From assembly GCA_907163345.1 (NCBI GenBank), contig CAJQUN010000173.1, forward strand, positions 372,001 through 436,000: DNA of 64,000 bases, read 5' to 3'. The DNA is from Haberlea rhodopensis (taxonomy: Eukaryota > Streptophyta > Magnoliopsida > Lamiales > Gesneriaceae). The position numbers were made by a program, and so were the translations under genes. The notes beneath the pieces are model-generated. The model saw only the letters and a list, made by a program, of their open reading frames with translations, did no database searches and was not told where the DNA came from. Positions 46,245 through 57,556 of the stretch are shown here, piece by piece. Each line of letters starts with the position of its first letter. Positions within the stretch are counted from its first letter, which is position 1.

Positions 46245-46319
46245 AGCACCGGTGTATCACGTAACACCCGGGCTACACCACAATATGAAGCCATAACTTC
46301 GATGCGGGTCATCCCAAAA

Positions 46320-48440
46320 GGCAGTCTCTCATGACTGTGAAACAACCGATTACTTACGACTGTAGATCGGACAGTCATCATTAGTCCTAAAACAACTAGT
46401 AAGAACGCATCCTGAATGACACATCAACCGTGAGAACGTTGACCTCGTGTCAAACTCTGGAGTGGAATAGACTTCCAAATCCATCATAACGTCAAAGAGC
46501 GTCAGCACAACTCAACGCTAATAATCCAAAAGCAGTTAGTCAACTGAAATCGCAAGGATTCGAATCGCTCCCGATTCTATCGTAGATATCATTTCATGAC
46601 ATCTCTATCAAGACTTACGATGTCTAACATACATCGTTACGAGGGAAACACTAGTATACCACGGTGTACACATACCAAACCTGGTTTCCCGCTATACAGA
46701 CCACCTCCATCCAAGGAGCAGTTGCGCCCTCTGCAACTCGGATCGGGCAACTCACGGCCACCGATCCACACAAAAGACATCTCACAAGATGTCCACCTCT
46801 GGATATCCCAAGAACCACATCCTGGTCAAAATAAACAATCGAGACTCCACAGAGTTTCAAATTCTGAAAGGACATGCAATAAACCCATTGCATCCTCAAC
46901 ACTTGGGTCGTCAGCGACACCCAACAAATCCAAAATTCCTGCCATCCCTTGATAATCCTAGGATTTAAACAATCCAAACTTGGGAAGGTTATCGCATAAC
47001 TCTGAGGGAAACACCAAAAATGAAGTACCTTAACCCTCACAAGATAATCCCTCTTCAAGGGAGTCAACTAACTTCACGATTGTTCCTCATAAATATCGTG
47101 CCATGGAGATTCCCAATCTCAAGGTGTTCCATATCTCTCATCAGAGATTTAACCATCCAAAAATAGCATAACTCTATGCTTGACAGGAAGGAAATCAACA
47201 ACTGGCATCCGTATACTCATCGGTATACCTGCCTCAGCACGAACACCACATGCATACTCAATGCACTTGGCTCAGGTATCTACAACATACCCTTAAGCCG
47301 CAAACACAACCGTCAATCCTGAGTCATTCCCTACCCAGTGGAGAATGAAAATCGACGATCAACAACACGGCGTGATTCTCAAAATCAACACCACATGCAC
47401 CAACTTACCGAATCTTTCAAAGATTCCCCAAATAGGTATAGTGCTACCCCTTTCCTCACAAGGGAAGTGCCATCGAACTCGAGATCCACTAGTCTCGAAC
47501 CACTGTTCGGAAAAACTGGATGCAATAACACCATTGCATCCCAAATACAGGAATTCCTTCAGATCGAGTCAACAACGACTTGATGACTCTCTTGTTGGTA
47601 CTCCAACATCATGAGCTGTCCCAGACAAGTCTCACCAATATTAAACATAAACGTATACACGTTTCAGTGAGGCATAGACCACCTCAACCTCAAATGACAT
47701 GGTGACCACTAGAGTCCACCACAATCCCCATCGTATCACCTTACGATTTGCCAAAATTGGTTCCAACGAGCATTATAACAGCTCTAGCAAGCCCATCATG
47801 GTGCTACACACACGCGGCAGACAACCTAGTCTCTGCCTCTTTAGGTTTACCTCAAACCTACCAACAAGACGGATGCTTCCGTACGGCACACCATACCGTG
47901 GGAAGAAAATCAATAGAGTAGTGGGTCTGCACCCAACGTTCCTCTAATGTCGATACACCCTGGACACTCCAATGTCCCTATGTACTTAACATAACCTGAT
48001 CCTACTCCCTTAGGACTCATCCTACACCCTCATGGGTGGTGTGACCATGTCTACCACATGTCACATCGACAGAAAGCGAGTAATTTCCTCATGATTACTC
48101 CTGTCGTCAAATCACATGGCCAAGAGCCATTCCAACGAGCATACCTCAAGGGTATCACCACTCGTAAAATGATCACCCCAACGTAGCTGCGGTACAATCA
48201 CCTGTACAGCGCATCCAACCATTCCTCGAGCAACCCGCTCGGTATAAGGGTCACGTCAATCGGTGCCGCACACACCACCTTGTGCTCGGTACTGGCACCC
48301 AAGGCATACCACTGAATACGTATACTCAACGCATCGATCATCGTAACAATGATGCATGTCTAATAAGACATCTCCTACACCATCGTCATCGTCATCCTGT
48401 GACGATACATGCCAACTCATGGCATCTAAGGCATTGTCAA
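46320..48440 (-). other. Hairpin-dense internal domain of reverse LARD-like element
   Basis: Non-coding. More than thirty perfect short hairpins follow one another, nearly all with different stems. Examples: 46562-46577, 46617-46637 (7 bp), 46720-46738, 46740-46767 (7 bp), 46776-46793, 46874-46893 (7 bp), 47106-47120 (loop CCC), 47165-47180, 47211-47228, 47410-47426 (7 bp, loop TCA), 47518-47541 (9 bp, loop 6), 47593-47608, 47649-47664, 47842-47860 (7 bp), 48078-48100 (7 bp, enclosed by CGACAG/CTGTCG 48067-48106), 48388-48406 (7 bp), 48409-48425. For uniform random sequence I would expect a 6-bp stem with a 3-8 nt loop about once per 700 bases. Confidence 0.85.
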
Positions 48441-48539
48441 CTAGTGACGATACATGTCATCCACCATCATGCTAGTAAAATAGGCATAATAAAACATGTA
48501 TATCAACGCATGCCAGATACAATAAAGCTAATAGAATAG

Positions 48540-49290
48540 CAATATCTCATACCTCATCGCTAACAATATAGCGGCATACCTGTCTCCGTCGCTCAATAAT
48601 AGTGCGTAATCAGCACCCATCGCTCGAAGGCGGCAAAATCCTGTGCTGAGTACATAGCGGCACAATCCCTCGCTATAGAATCGACGGCATGACACCTCGT
48701 CATATAATAAGTGGCATGAAACCTTGCTATACACCTGAGCATGAATCATCGTCCACATAATAGCGGAAAGAGGCATCGCTATCAATATATACGGCGGCAC
48801 GAATCATCGCCAATAATCACAAAGAGGTGAATCATCATCATCGACACAGCGGAACACATCACCGCTATCATCCGTGTCCGGCGGTATAAACCATCGCCAA
48901 TCAATATAGCGGAATGAACCGTCGCTATAAATACACCTGGCGGAATGAACCCTCGCCAATCAATATAGCGGAATGAACCGTCGCTATAAATACAAATCGA
49001 CACAGCGGAACACATCACCGCTATCATCCGTGTCATCACAATGGAATGAATATAAATCGACACAGCGGAACACATCACCGCTATCATCCGTGTCATCACA
49101 ATGGAATGAATATAAATCGACACAGCGGAACACATCACCGCTATCATCCGTGTCATCACAATGGAATGAATATAAATCGACACAGCGGGACACATCACCG
49201 CTATCATCCGTGTCATCACAATGGAATGAATATAAATCAACACAGCGGGACACATCACCGCTATCATCCGTGTCATCACAAAGGAATGCA
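48540..49290 (-). repeat. Hairpin array including a 60-bp tandem repeat (x5)
   Basis: 48540-48980 has AGCGG..CGCT, GGCGG..CGCC and GACGG..CGTC-type units like the other arrays. 48984-49290 is five 60-bp units, each with a nested pair of stems: GACAC..GTGTC enclosing AGCGG-aacacatca-CCGCT. ORFs of 111-171 codons here come from the 60-bp (20-codon) period on both strands and are not genes. Confidence 0.88.
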
Positions 49291-49512
49291 TCATCATCCT
49301 TTCTTGAGTCAGTCATCATCAGTTATTTTAATGCTTCCACGCTTTCATAATCTCAAAACAAGCGGTATCGCATACTCGCTTCTTCATACTAGCGGTATCT
49401 CTTCCTCGCTCAGTATGGTATACCTCGCCTCCATGTGCCAGCGAGCCTCCCCCCTCCCGCTCCACATGCGCAGCGATAAAGCGTAAGCATTAAAACCTTA
49501 ACTGTGATCGCC

Positions 49513-49700
49513 CTGACTCGTGGAATACACCTCTTTATTCCACATCACAATATGCAACAACAATGCATAATATGCAACAACAATGCATAATAACATGTAT
49601 CATAACCGTAATGCATCACATTGCATTCATCATGTGTCACACAGACAAACATGAATACATGTTACCGTTGGGATACCCGTACGTCGCTTACGTACTCCAT
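49513..49700 (-). repeat. Block shared with the solo LTR, including GTACGT module
   Basis: About 170 bp (TGACTCGTG..CACCTC through GTTACCGTTGGGAT and GTACGT-cgctt-ACGTAC at 49679-49695) match 34854-35021 inside the solo LTR. In the solo element this lies in the LTR; here it lies in the LARD interior, downstream of the primer site. Confidence 0.82.
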
Positions 49701-50079
49701 ATTTCCTGTAACCTGCAACCATCATGGTTAGCAACAATAGCCATATACGCTATGCAACAATCATCCAATGCATAAATGCAACCACTTGCAAGTCAATACG
49801 TATACCAAGACATGTTACCTCGGAAATATCCCTTTACCTGATTCTCTTACAAAATCAGATTCCTTGGCACATAACACACGGAGTGCCAGACATCACTATT
49901 AATGCCAACCTATCGTGTTCCACACGATTCCTGCAACCACAATGGTTAGCAATACCACTTTTTATATCAGAAAAAGCACATGAACAACTAGTCGTGTCAT
50001 ACAACATTAATGCCATCATGCATAAGTATGTGCTATCAATAACTTCTTAGGCTCTTAACAGCCCCAAAGAGCAACCACT

Positions 50080-50091
50080 GCTCTGATACCA
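50080..50091 (-). other. Primer binding site, initiator tRNA-Met
   Basis: Reverse-strand TGGTATCAGAGC four bases inside the 5' LTR end (TGTAAGG at 50096). It proves the orientation of the reverse LARD-like element. Confidence 0.92.
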
Positions 50092-50095
50092 CTAA

Positions 50096-50282
50096 TGTAA
50101 GGACCCCAAGCCCTTAACCCTTAATTAGTGTATTAACCACTATGTGTGGCACATGCTTTCAACAAAAAGCCAATCGGGAAGCTCAGATGATACTCTATCA
50201 TTGCATGGCATTTATAAAAAAAATTCCTTTAACACTCAATGTTAAAAGGTCATCTGCCTAACAACGAAATAGACTCACAAAG
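50096..50282 (-). repeat. 5' LTR fragment of reverse LARD-like element
   Basis: Matches 43652-43860 apart from a few bases missing in the early CCCTTAACC run. It ends at CACAAAG where the other LTR continues with TTCGCCC; gypsy3 starts at 50283. CAAAG is the likely target duplication. Confidence 0.9.
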
Positions 50283-51049
50283 TGTGATGCCCCGAAATTA
50301 ATTAATGGTAACTTGGACATTAATTATGTTTATATGATGTATCATGTGTTGATGGATTTATGTATTGGGTATTAAGATGTTAACATGATTAATTGTGTTA
50401 AATTATCAAATATGAGGAAGATGTGATTTTAAATGAAGTTTAGAGCATTGTTGAAAAATGCTTTTGAAATACCAAGTAGGGTATTTTATACATCATGTTA
50501 AGTTTGGGGTACAATTTTTATTAAGTTATTACAACCCCTTTTAAATCCCTCACACATCACTTTAACCCCCCACATTACCATTCACCTTTTAAAAATCCCC
50601 AAATCACTTCCCAACCCCAAACCCTACCCATTTTCGAATCTCACCAAAAGAGGAGAAGGAAAGTTCCACAAAAACCTTGTTTGTGTGATCTTTGCTAGGA
50701 TTTGGAGCCTACAAGAGGTATGGAACCATTCCTATAAGTTTTATGATGTTTGGTGTTGAAATGGGTTAAGTTTTTGATGTTTTATGTGGGTTTGTTTGGG
50801 TATGTGTTGTTTATGGTTGGGGTATGATTTTTGAAGTGTTTTATGTTGGTTTTGGTGGGTTATGATGTTATTGATGTTTTATGGAAGTTTGGTTTTGGGG
50901 TGGCATGTGAAAGAGCTTGAAAAATGAGCATTAATGGCGAAAATTCGATGTACAGCACTCGGCGATCGATCGCCCGTCCTTGGCGATCGATCGCGAGCGT
51001 CCAGTACCAGCCAGAAGCATTTGGCGATCGATCGCCACTTTTGGGCGAT
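50283..51049 (+). repeat. gypsy3 5' LTR, first part
   Basis: TGTGATGCCCCG onward, closely matching gypsy1 3464-4234, with the first CGATCGATCG palindromes. It ends inside a palindrome; the last four bases CGAT (51046-51049) are also copia LTR sequence. Confidence 0.92.
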
Positions 51050-51862
51050 GCTACCCAAATTACGAGAATGTCAATGACTCGACATAACCTTTAGAACTTG
51101 TGATAATATTACTTATGTAACTTAATCCCTTTGTCCTTTGTGTTTAGATTGAACACGAGTCATGTAATAGTCATACTCGTATATTCAATCTCTATTTCTT
51201 GATCCCCAAGTAGAACTAGAATAAACGAATAAGCTCGATATCTCATATCGACTCATTCGAGCATGGCCATGCATTTTAGTTCTCACTTGATCAAGGGCCA
51301 AACACATCTCCTGTTATATAGGAGGGACAAATCATATCTCGATCAGTCAACATCCCTCTACATAATTCGTAGTGTATCCAATAGTCGCCTTTATAGTTTA
51401 CCCTGTTACGGGTAACGTTTGACGATATCAAGATACATAACTCCTTATGTTGGGATCTCTGATGATCACAAGTCGTAAGGATTACATACATTATTATCAC
51501 TATGAGAATTGCATATGACGATCATATAACTATCCATGTTGCATTCTCATGGTGGGTCTGTCCAGTACATCGTTCTCTAACATGTACCCATATGTTGATT
51601 TGATATCTCATATCAATGAACAATTCATCGATCAACATATACTAGTCTCTACGTATTATCATTATCCCTATTCATGATAATACTTGACTAGGGACATCTT
51701 TAAGAATAATACAATATTATTCTAAGGACATTAACATATATATTAATTCACAATGCACAGTTAAAAGAATAATATATAATAATGAATTGCCATTCATAAA
51801 ACCATAAACATTGTATGTTTTAAACAATCATCTAATGACTTGTCTTAGGGCATATCCCAACA
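51046..51862 (-). repeat. Copia 3' LTR, distal 675 bp deleted
   Basis: Aligns without gaps to 58232-59048. The portion equivalent to 57557-58231 is missing and joins directly to gypsy3 LTR at a shared CGAT. Confidence 0.92.
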
Positions 51863-51877
51863 AATCTCCCACTTGCA
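51863..51877 (-). other. Copia polypurine tract
   Basis: Reverse-strand GCAAGTGGGAGATT directly next to the LTR start TGTTGGG and immediately after the pol stop codon at 51880-51878. Confidence 0.85.
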
Positions 51878-54800
51878 CTAAGACCACTCAGACATATACC
51901 TAATGCCTAGAGATCTAGTATGACGATCATGCTTCTGCTGTGACAGCGGCTTCGTCAATGGGTCAGATACATTATCATCTGTTGGTACTTTGCATATTTT
52001 AACATCTCCCCTTTCAACGATTTCTCGAATGAAATGGAAACGCCTAAGTATGTGCTTGGATCTTTGGTGAGATCTTGGTTCCTTAGCCAATGCGATCGCT
52101 CCATTGTTGTCACAATAGAGTTCTATCGGATCTTTAATGCTAGGCACCACTCCAAGTTCAGAAATGAACTTCCTCATCCAAACAGCTTCCTTTGCTGCAT
52201 CCGAGGCAGCAATATACTCAGCTTCCGTTGTAGAATCGGCTACTGTTTCTTGCTTTGAACTCTTCCAGCTCACAGCACCCCCATTTAGGCAATACACATA
52301 TCCAGATTGCGATCGAAAATCATCTTTGTCGGTTTGGAAGCTAGCATCAGTGTAACCCATTACATTGAGCTCTTCCTCACCTCCATAAATCAAGAATGTA
52401 TCCTTAGTCCTTCTCAAGTACTTCAGGATATTCTTGACAGCAATCCAGTGACCTTCACCTGGATCAACTTGATATCTGCTCGTCATGCTCAAAGCATACG
52501 ATACATCGGGACGAGTACATATCATGGCATACATGATAGATCCAATAGCTGACGCGTATGGAATACTCATGCGTTGTCTCTCATCTGGTGTTGAAGGACA
52601 CTGTTCCTTCGAGAGATAAATACCATGTGTCATAGGCACGAATCCTTTCTTGGATTCTTGCATGCTAAACCTTTTAAGCACTTTGTCTATGTATGTACTT
52701 TGACTTAGACCAAGAAGCCTTCTCGATCTATCTCTATAGATCTTGATTCCTAATACATAGGTGGCTTCTCCTAAGTCTTTCATCGAAAAGCAATTCCCTA
52801 GCCAAATCTTTACAGATTGCAAGGCAGGGATATCATTTCCAATAAGAAGTATGTCATCTACATACAACACTAGGAAAATGATTACGCTCCCACTGACCTT
52901 CTTGTAGACACAAGGTTCATCTTCATTTTTGATAAAACCAAACTCTTTGATTGCATCATCAAAACGAAGATTCCAACTCCGAGAAGCTTGCTTCAATCCA
53001 TAAATGGATCGTTGTAGCTTGCATATCTTTCCAGCATCCTTTGGATCGACAAAACCCTCGGGCTGTGTCATGTACACATCCTCGAGCAGATTTCCATTAA
53101 GGAAAGCTGTTTTGACATCCATCTGCCAGATTTCATAATCATGAAATGCAGCTATTGCAAGTAAGATCCTTATGGATTTAACCATGGCCACTGGTGAAAA
53201 GGTTTCATCATAGTCAATACCATGAATTTGTTTGAATCCTTTTGCAACCAGCCGACCTTTATAGGTTTGTACGTTACCATCCATATCGGTCTTTTTCTTG
53301 AAAATCCATTTGCACCCTATGGGTCGTACCCCTTCAGGTGGATCAACCAAAGTCCATACTTGGTTTGCATACATGGATTCCATCTCAGATTTCATGGCCT
53401 CTTGCCATTTCTCAGAATCATTGCCCATAATAGCTTGTTGATAAGATGACGGCTCATCCTCATCAATAAGTAGTAAGTCACCTTGTTGAGTCACAAGAAA
53501 TCCATATCTCTGTGGCTCCCGGTGTTCTCTTACAGACCTACGCTGGGCTTGTGTCTCTTGAGCAGGTACTTCTTCCACAACAGCTTGTGGTGCCTGCTCT
53601 GTTTCCATCTCAATCTCAGGTTCAGTGTTTTCTTGTGGTTGAACTTCACTAAGTTCTATTTTTCTCCCACTGGTTTTTCTAGAAATAAATTCTCTTTCAA
53701 GAAATACACCAGTCCGAGCAACAACTACTTTGTTCTCGGTGGGATAATAGAAATAGTACCCTTTCGTTTCCTTAGGATACCCCACAAATAAACACTTATC
53801 AGATTTGGGTCCAAGTTTGTTAGTGGCATGACGTCTAACGAAAGCCTCACAACCCCAAATCTTCATAAAAGACATACTAGGACGCTTCCCAGTCCATATC
53901 TCATATGGTGTCTTTTCCACTGATTTAGATGGAACACGGTTCAGTAAGAAAATTGCTGTTTCTAGAGCGTGTCCCCAAAACGATATCGGAAGATCTGCAT
54001 GACTCATCATTGATCTAACCATGTCTAACAAGGTTCGATTTCTCCTCTCGGATACACCATTCCATTGTGGAGTATACGGAGGAGTGAGTTGTGGGACTAT
54101 CCCACACTTCTTTAGATAGTCATGAAACTCTTGGCTTAAGTATTCTCCTCCTCGATCTGATCGAAGGATTTTGATACTTTTGCCAAGTTGGTTTTGTACT
54201 TCATTCTTGAAATCTTTGAACTTTTCAAAGGTTTCATGTTTATGTTTCATTAGGTACACATACCCATATCTACTGAGGTCATCAGTAAATGTAACGAAGT
54301 ATTGAAAACCACCTCTAGCTTGCGTACTTATTGGTCCACATACATCACTATGTATTAGTCCCAATAAAACATTTGCCCTTTCAACATGTCCCTTGAAAGG
54401 GGCTTTAGTCATCTTGCCCATTAAACAAGATTCGCATGTTTCATATGATTCAAAATCAAATGAATCTAATACTCCATCCTTATGAAGTTTAGATATGCGG
54501 TTCTCGTTTATGTGGCCCAAGCGACAGTGCCAGAGATAAGTCGGATTACAATCATTATTTTTAATCCTTTTAGTATTTATGTTATAGATAGGCATATCAA
54601 GATTTAATACATAAAGACCATTCACCATTTGTGCAGTAGCATAAAACATATCATTTAAATAAATAGAACAACAATTGTCCTTTATTATAAATGAAAAACC
54701 ATACTTGTCTAAACAAGAAATAGAAATAATGTTTTTAGTAATTGAAGGCACAAAATAACAGTCTTTCAAAATCAATGATAAACCAGAAGGTAAAGCTAAA

Positions 54801-55836
54801 TGATAATCTCCTATAGCTAATGCAGCAACTCTTGCTCCATTTCCAACTCGGAGATCAACTTCACCTTTCGCCAATGTCCTACTCCTTTTGAGATCCTGCA
54901 CATTTACACAAATGTGAGATCCACATCCAGTATCTAATACCCATGATGAAGAAGTAGATAAATTGACTTCTATAACAAAAATACCTGAAGCGGAAGTCAC
55001 ACTTCCTTTCTTTAGATCCTCCAGATATACTTTGCAGTTCCTTTTCCAATGGCCGGTCTCACCGCAATGGAAACAGTTCCCTTCCTTTGCTATCCCTCCC
55101 TTTGGTTTCAGTGCATAAGACTTTGGCTTAGATTTAGCAAAGACCTTCTTTGCTTTCTTGTTGCCTTTAGCTTTGGCCCTTCCTTTGCCTTTATTCACAA
55201 TAAGGACATTTGTGGCCTTAGTCTTCTTAGTATTTGCTTCATATGTTCTCAACATACCAAGCAACTGGGGCAGAGTCTTTTCCATATCAGTCATATTGTA
55301 ATTTACTACAAATTGACTGAAGCTCTCCGGCAACGATTGCAAGATTACATCGGTGGCCAACTCTTGGTCCAATGGAAAACCTAGCTTGTCCAGATTCTCA
55401 ATGTACCTAATCATCTTGAGCACATGAGTTCCAACTAAGCTTCCCTCTACCATCCTGCACTGGAATAACGCTTTAGAGACGTCATACCTCTCTTGTCTAG
55501 CTTGCTGTTGGTACAACTGCTTTAAGTGTTCGATCATATCGAACGCCTCCATTTCCTCATGTTGCTTCTGAAGCTCAGAGTTCATGGTGGCAAGCATGAG
55601 GCACCCAACATCAAGTGCGTCACTCTGATGCTTCTTGTAAGCATCTTTTCAGCTCTTGTAGCTGTTAGGGGAGGTTCTTCAGCGAGTAAGGGTTCCTCTA
55701 GGACATATTGTTTCTTTTCTTGTTTGAGGACTATCCTCAAGTTCCTATGCCAGTCTAGGAAATTCGTCCCATTTAATTTGTCATTCTCAAGGACCGATCG
55801 CAGTGATAAAGTGCTAGTAACGTTGTTAGTTGCCAT
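51878..55836 (-). pseudogene. gag-pol: Copia Gag-Pol polyprotein, one frameshift near the N-terminus
   Basis: The N-terminus starts MATNNV at 55836. A single-base deletion around 55653 shifts the frame; a 1239-codon frame is then open to 51878. Within that frame: zinc knuckle CFHCGETGHWKRNC (about residues 175-188), protease DTG (about 222-224), integrase HHCC (from about 356), integrase core D-D-E (about 418, 481, 517; SDVCGP, SDRGGE, GVSERR), RT with YVDDIL, and RNase H ending in TEAEYIAAS and CDNNGAI. The order protease-integrase-RT-RNase H is diagnostic of Ty1/copia. All enzyme motifs look intact; the Gag N-terminus break would prevent a normal polyprotein unless bypassed. The stop codon is next to the polypurine tract, as usual. 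Confidence 0.93.
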
Positions 55837-57543
55837 GGATATCTACAATATAAATATGCAAAATAAGTTTATGATTTAAATCATTTAACATGGTCTTATA
55901 TTAAATGATACTCCCACTATTTTGTTTGAAAAATATCAACCCTCGAAATCTTTAGTGGGCCAAGATCCATATTTCACATAATCTTGAGTTAGCTTTGGCT
56001 AATCGCCCAAGACTCGGTTATTTAGGTAGACAACACTTTGTCAATTATATCACATATAATTCTTGGATAGTTGGACGAACAACGCTTTGTTCAATTCATC
56101 AAATGAATTAAAATCCAACCCATGCCTCTAGGTTCCCAATCCTATTGAGATAACCTAGTTAAGTCGTACCCAATTAAAGTATAACGGATATCACTTTTAT
56201 CCTTTCGCGCCTTACTAAGATTGCCACGGTGCTTTGCTTTGGCAAATCCACACATGTACAATCGAAGTTATTGACGAGTACTTTTATTTGGAAGGCATCT
56301 AAAACTTAATATTTTAGAGGGATTTATTGATCTCATGATTAATTTGATAATTTAAAATATGTCCACTACATATAGTTGTATACATATCTACATATATGTG
56401 TAATACTATTATCAAACTAAAACATAAGATAAATCATGCATCAACATACATAATTAAAACGTGACATGGTTATAGCCCCTACTAATGAGTTTCTCAAGCC
56501 AATGAGAAACTCCTATGAGTCAACCTAAGGTAACTTCATAAGCTCCTTCCTTTGGCTCCAATTTGTGAATGGCCTCTTCATCCCGGCACGATGCTCCATC
56601 TTCATTGATCACCATCAATAAAATAAACTATACTATTTACAAGATATAGAATTCCTCGATTCACATTCAAGGGGAACATAGGGGAGGGATTACATTTAGA
56701 ATAAAATAGAGAAAGGCACGACTCGCAGGTCGTATTATAAATTACAATCATTCACAAATCCTATCTAATAGGTCAAAGGGCTATAACCACGCACCATGCT
56801 CATACAACACATAAAGCATGCATTAACATTTAATTAATTAAATTCTAAATATTTTAAATTTAATTTTAATTAAAACTGTAATATAATTTTTGAAAAATTA
56901 TCGTACGCTCGGGACATCACATGCCACGAACTAAAGCGACTAAAACACGAACCACCATGGTTCGAACCAAAACCCACGGCTGGACCAATAGTGGGCCTAG
57001 GGTTCGAAACCCTAGCCCATGGCCGAGCCATGGTCCATGCGGCGGCTTGGGTGCGGCGCTGCTAGGGTTCCAAACCCTAGCCGCCTTGCACCATGTTGAT
57101 TCTATCGAGCCAACTTGCACCTTTTCAATACTTTATCGAGCCAATAGAGTTCAAAACCCTAGATAGTGCGACGGCTTGACCCATGCTCGAGCCAGGGTCC
57201 GAACCCTAGCCCTTAAGCGGCGGCCGAGAGGCTTATGTGACTAGGGTTCAAAACCCTAGCCTATTGGAAGCGGCGGCCGAGCCATGGTGACTAGGGTTCG
57301 AAACCCTAGCACCTAGGTGGCGTCGGCCGTGAGCCATACTCGAGCTAATGTTCCGGTTTTTGATCACGAATTATCATATATTTCGATCCGTCAATTATAT
57401 CATATATATTATCATACGATGATTTTCACAAAATCGATTTTTCCATATCATATATGAAAATACAGTTTTAAATAGCATGCAATATAAATTCTAACATGAT
57501 TAAACTATTTAACCACATAAATCCGATATGAGCCTTGTACACG
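55837..57543 (-). other. Copia 5' leader between primer site and gag
   Basis: 1.7 kb, mainly AT-rich and non-coding, with a GC-richer block at 56920-57340 holding telo-box palindromes and repeated GGCGGCCGAG / GCCATGG words. A long leader is common in Angela-type elements. I see no upstream ORF worth naming; small ORFs across 56917-57166 are repeat-derived. Confidence 0.75.
56997..57309. repeat. Array of telo-box palindromes CTAGGGTT..AACCCTAG
   Basis: Four perfect copies (56997-57015, 57062-57080, 57241-57259, 57291-57309) with loops CGA, CCA, CAA, CGA, plus two degenerate ones (about 57150 and 57194-57208). Each contains AAACCCTA, the plant telo-box, on both strands. Confidence 0.85.
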
Positions 57544-57555
57544 GCTCTGATACCA
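57544..57555 (-). other. Copia primer binding site, initiator tRNA-Met
   Basis: Reverse-strand TGGTATCAGAGC followed by CGTGTAC, one base inside the LTR end. Confidence 0.93.
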
Positions 57556-57556
57556 C

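Larger units (their letters stand above)
43652..50282 (-). mobile_element. LARD-like non-autonomous element (reverse), 5' LTR cut by gypsy3
   Basis: Reading leftwards: partial 5' LTR (50282-50096), tRNA-Met primer site (50091-50080), 3.9-kb non-coding interior, polypurine tract, complete 3' LTR (46209-43652). The 5' LTR stops at 50282 after CACAAAG where gypsy3 starts; the missing LTR part should lie beyond the window. No gag or pol. Organisation and parts of the interior match the forward LARD-like element and the 30182-32340 segment. Confidence 0.9.

Noticed and set aside
48782..49486. ORFs of 111-171 codons on both strands with 20-residue repeats
   Set aside because: Produced by a 60-bp tandem repeat, open in several frames on both strands; no start context or domain.
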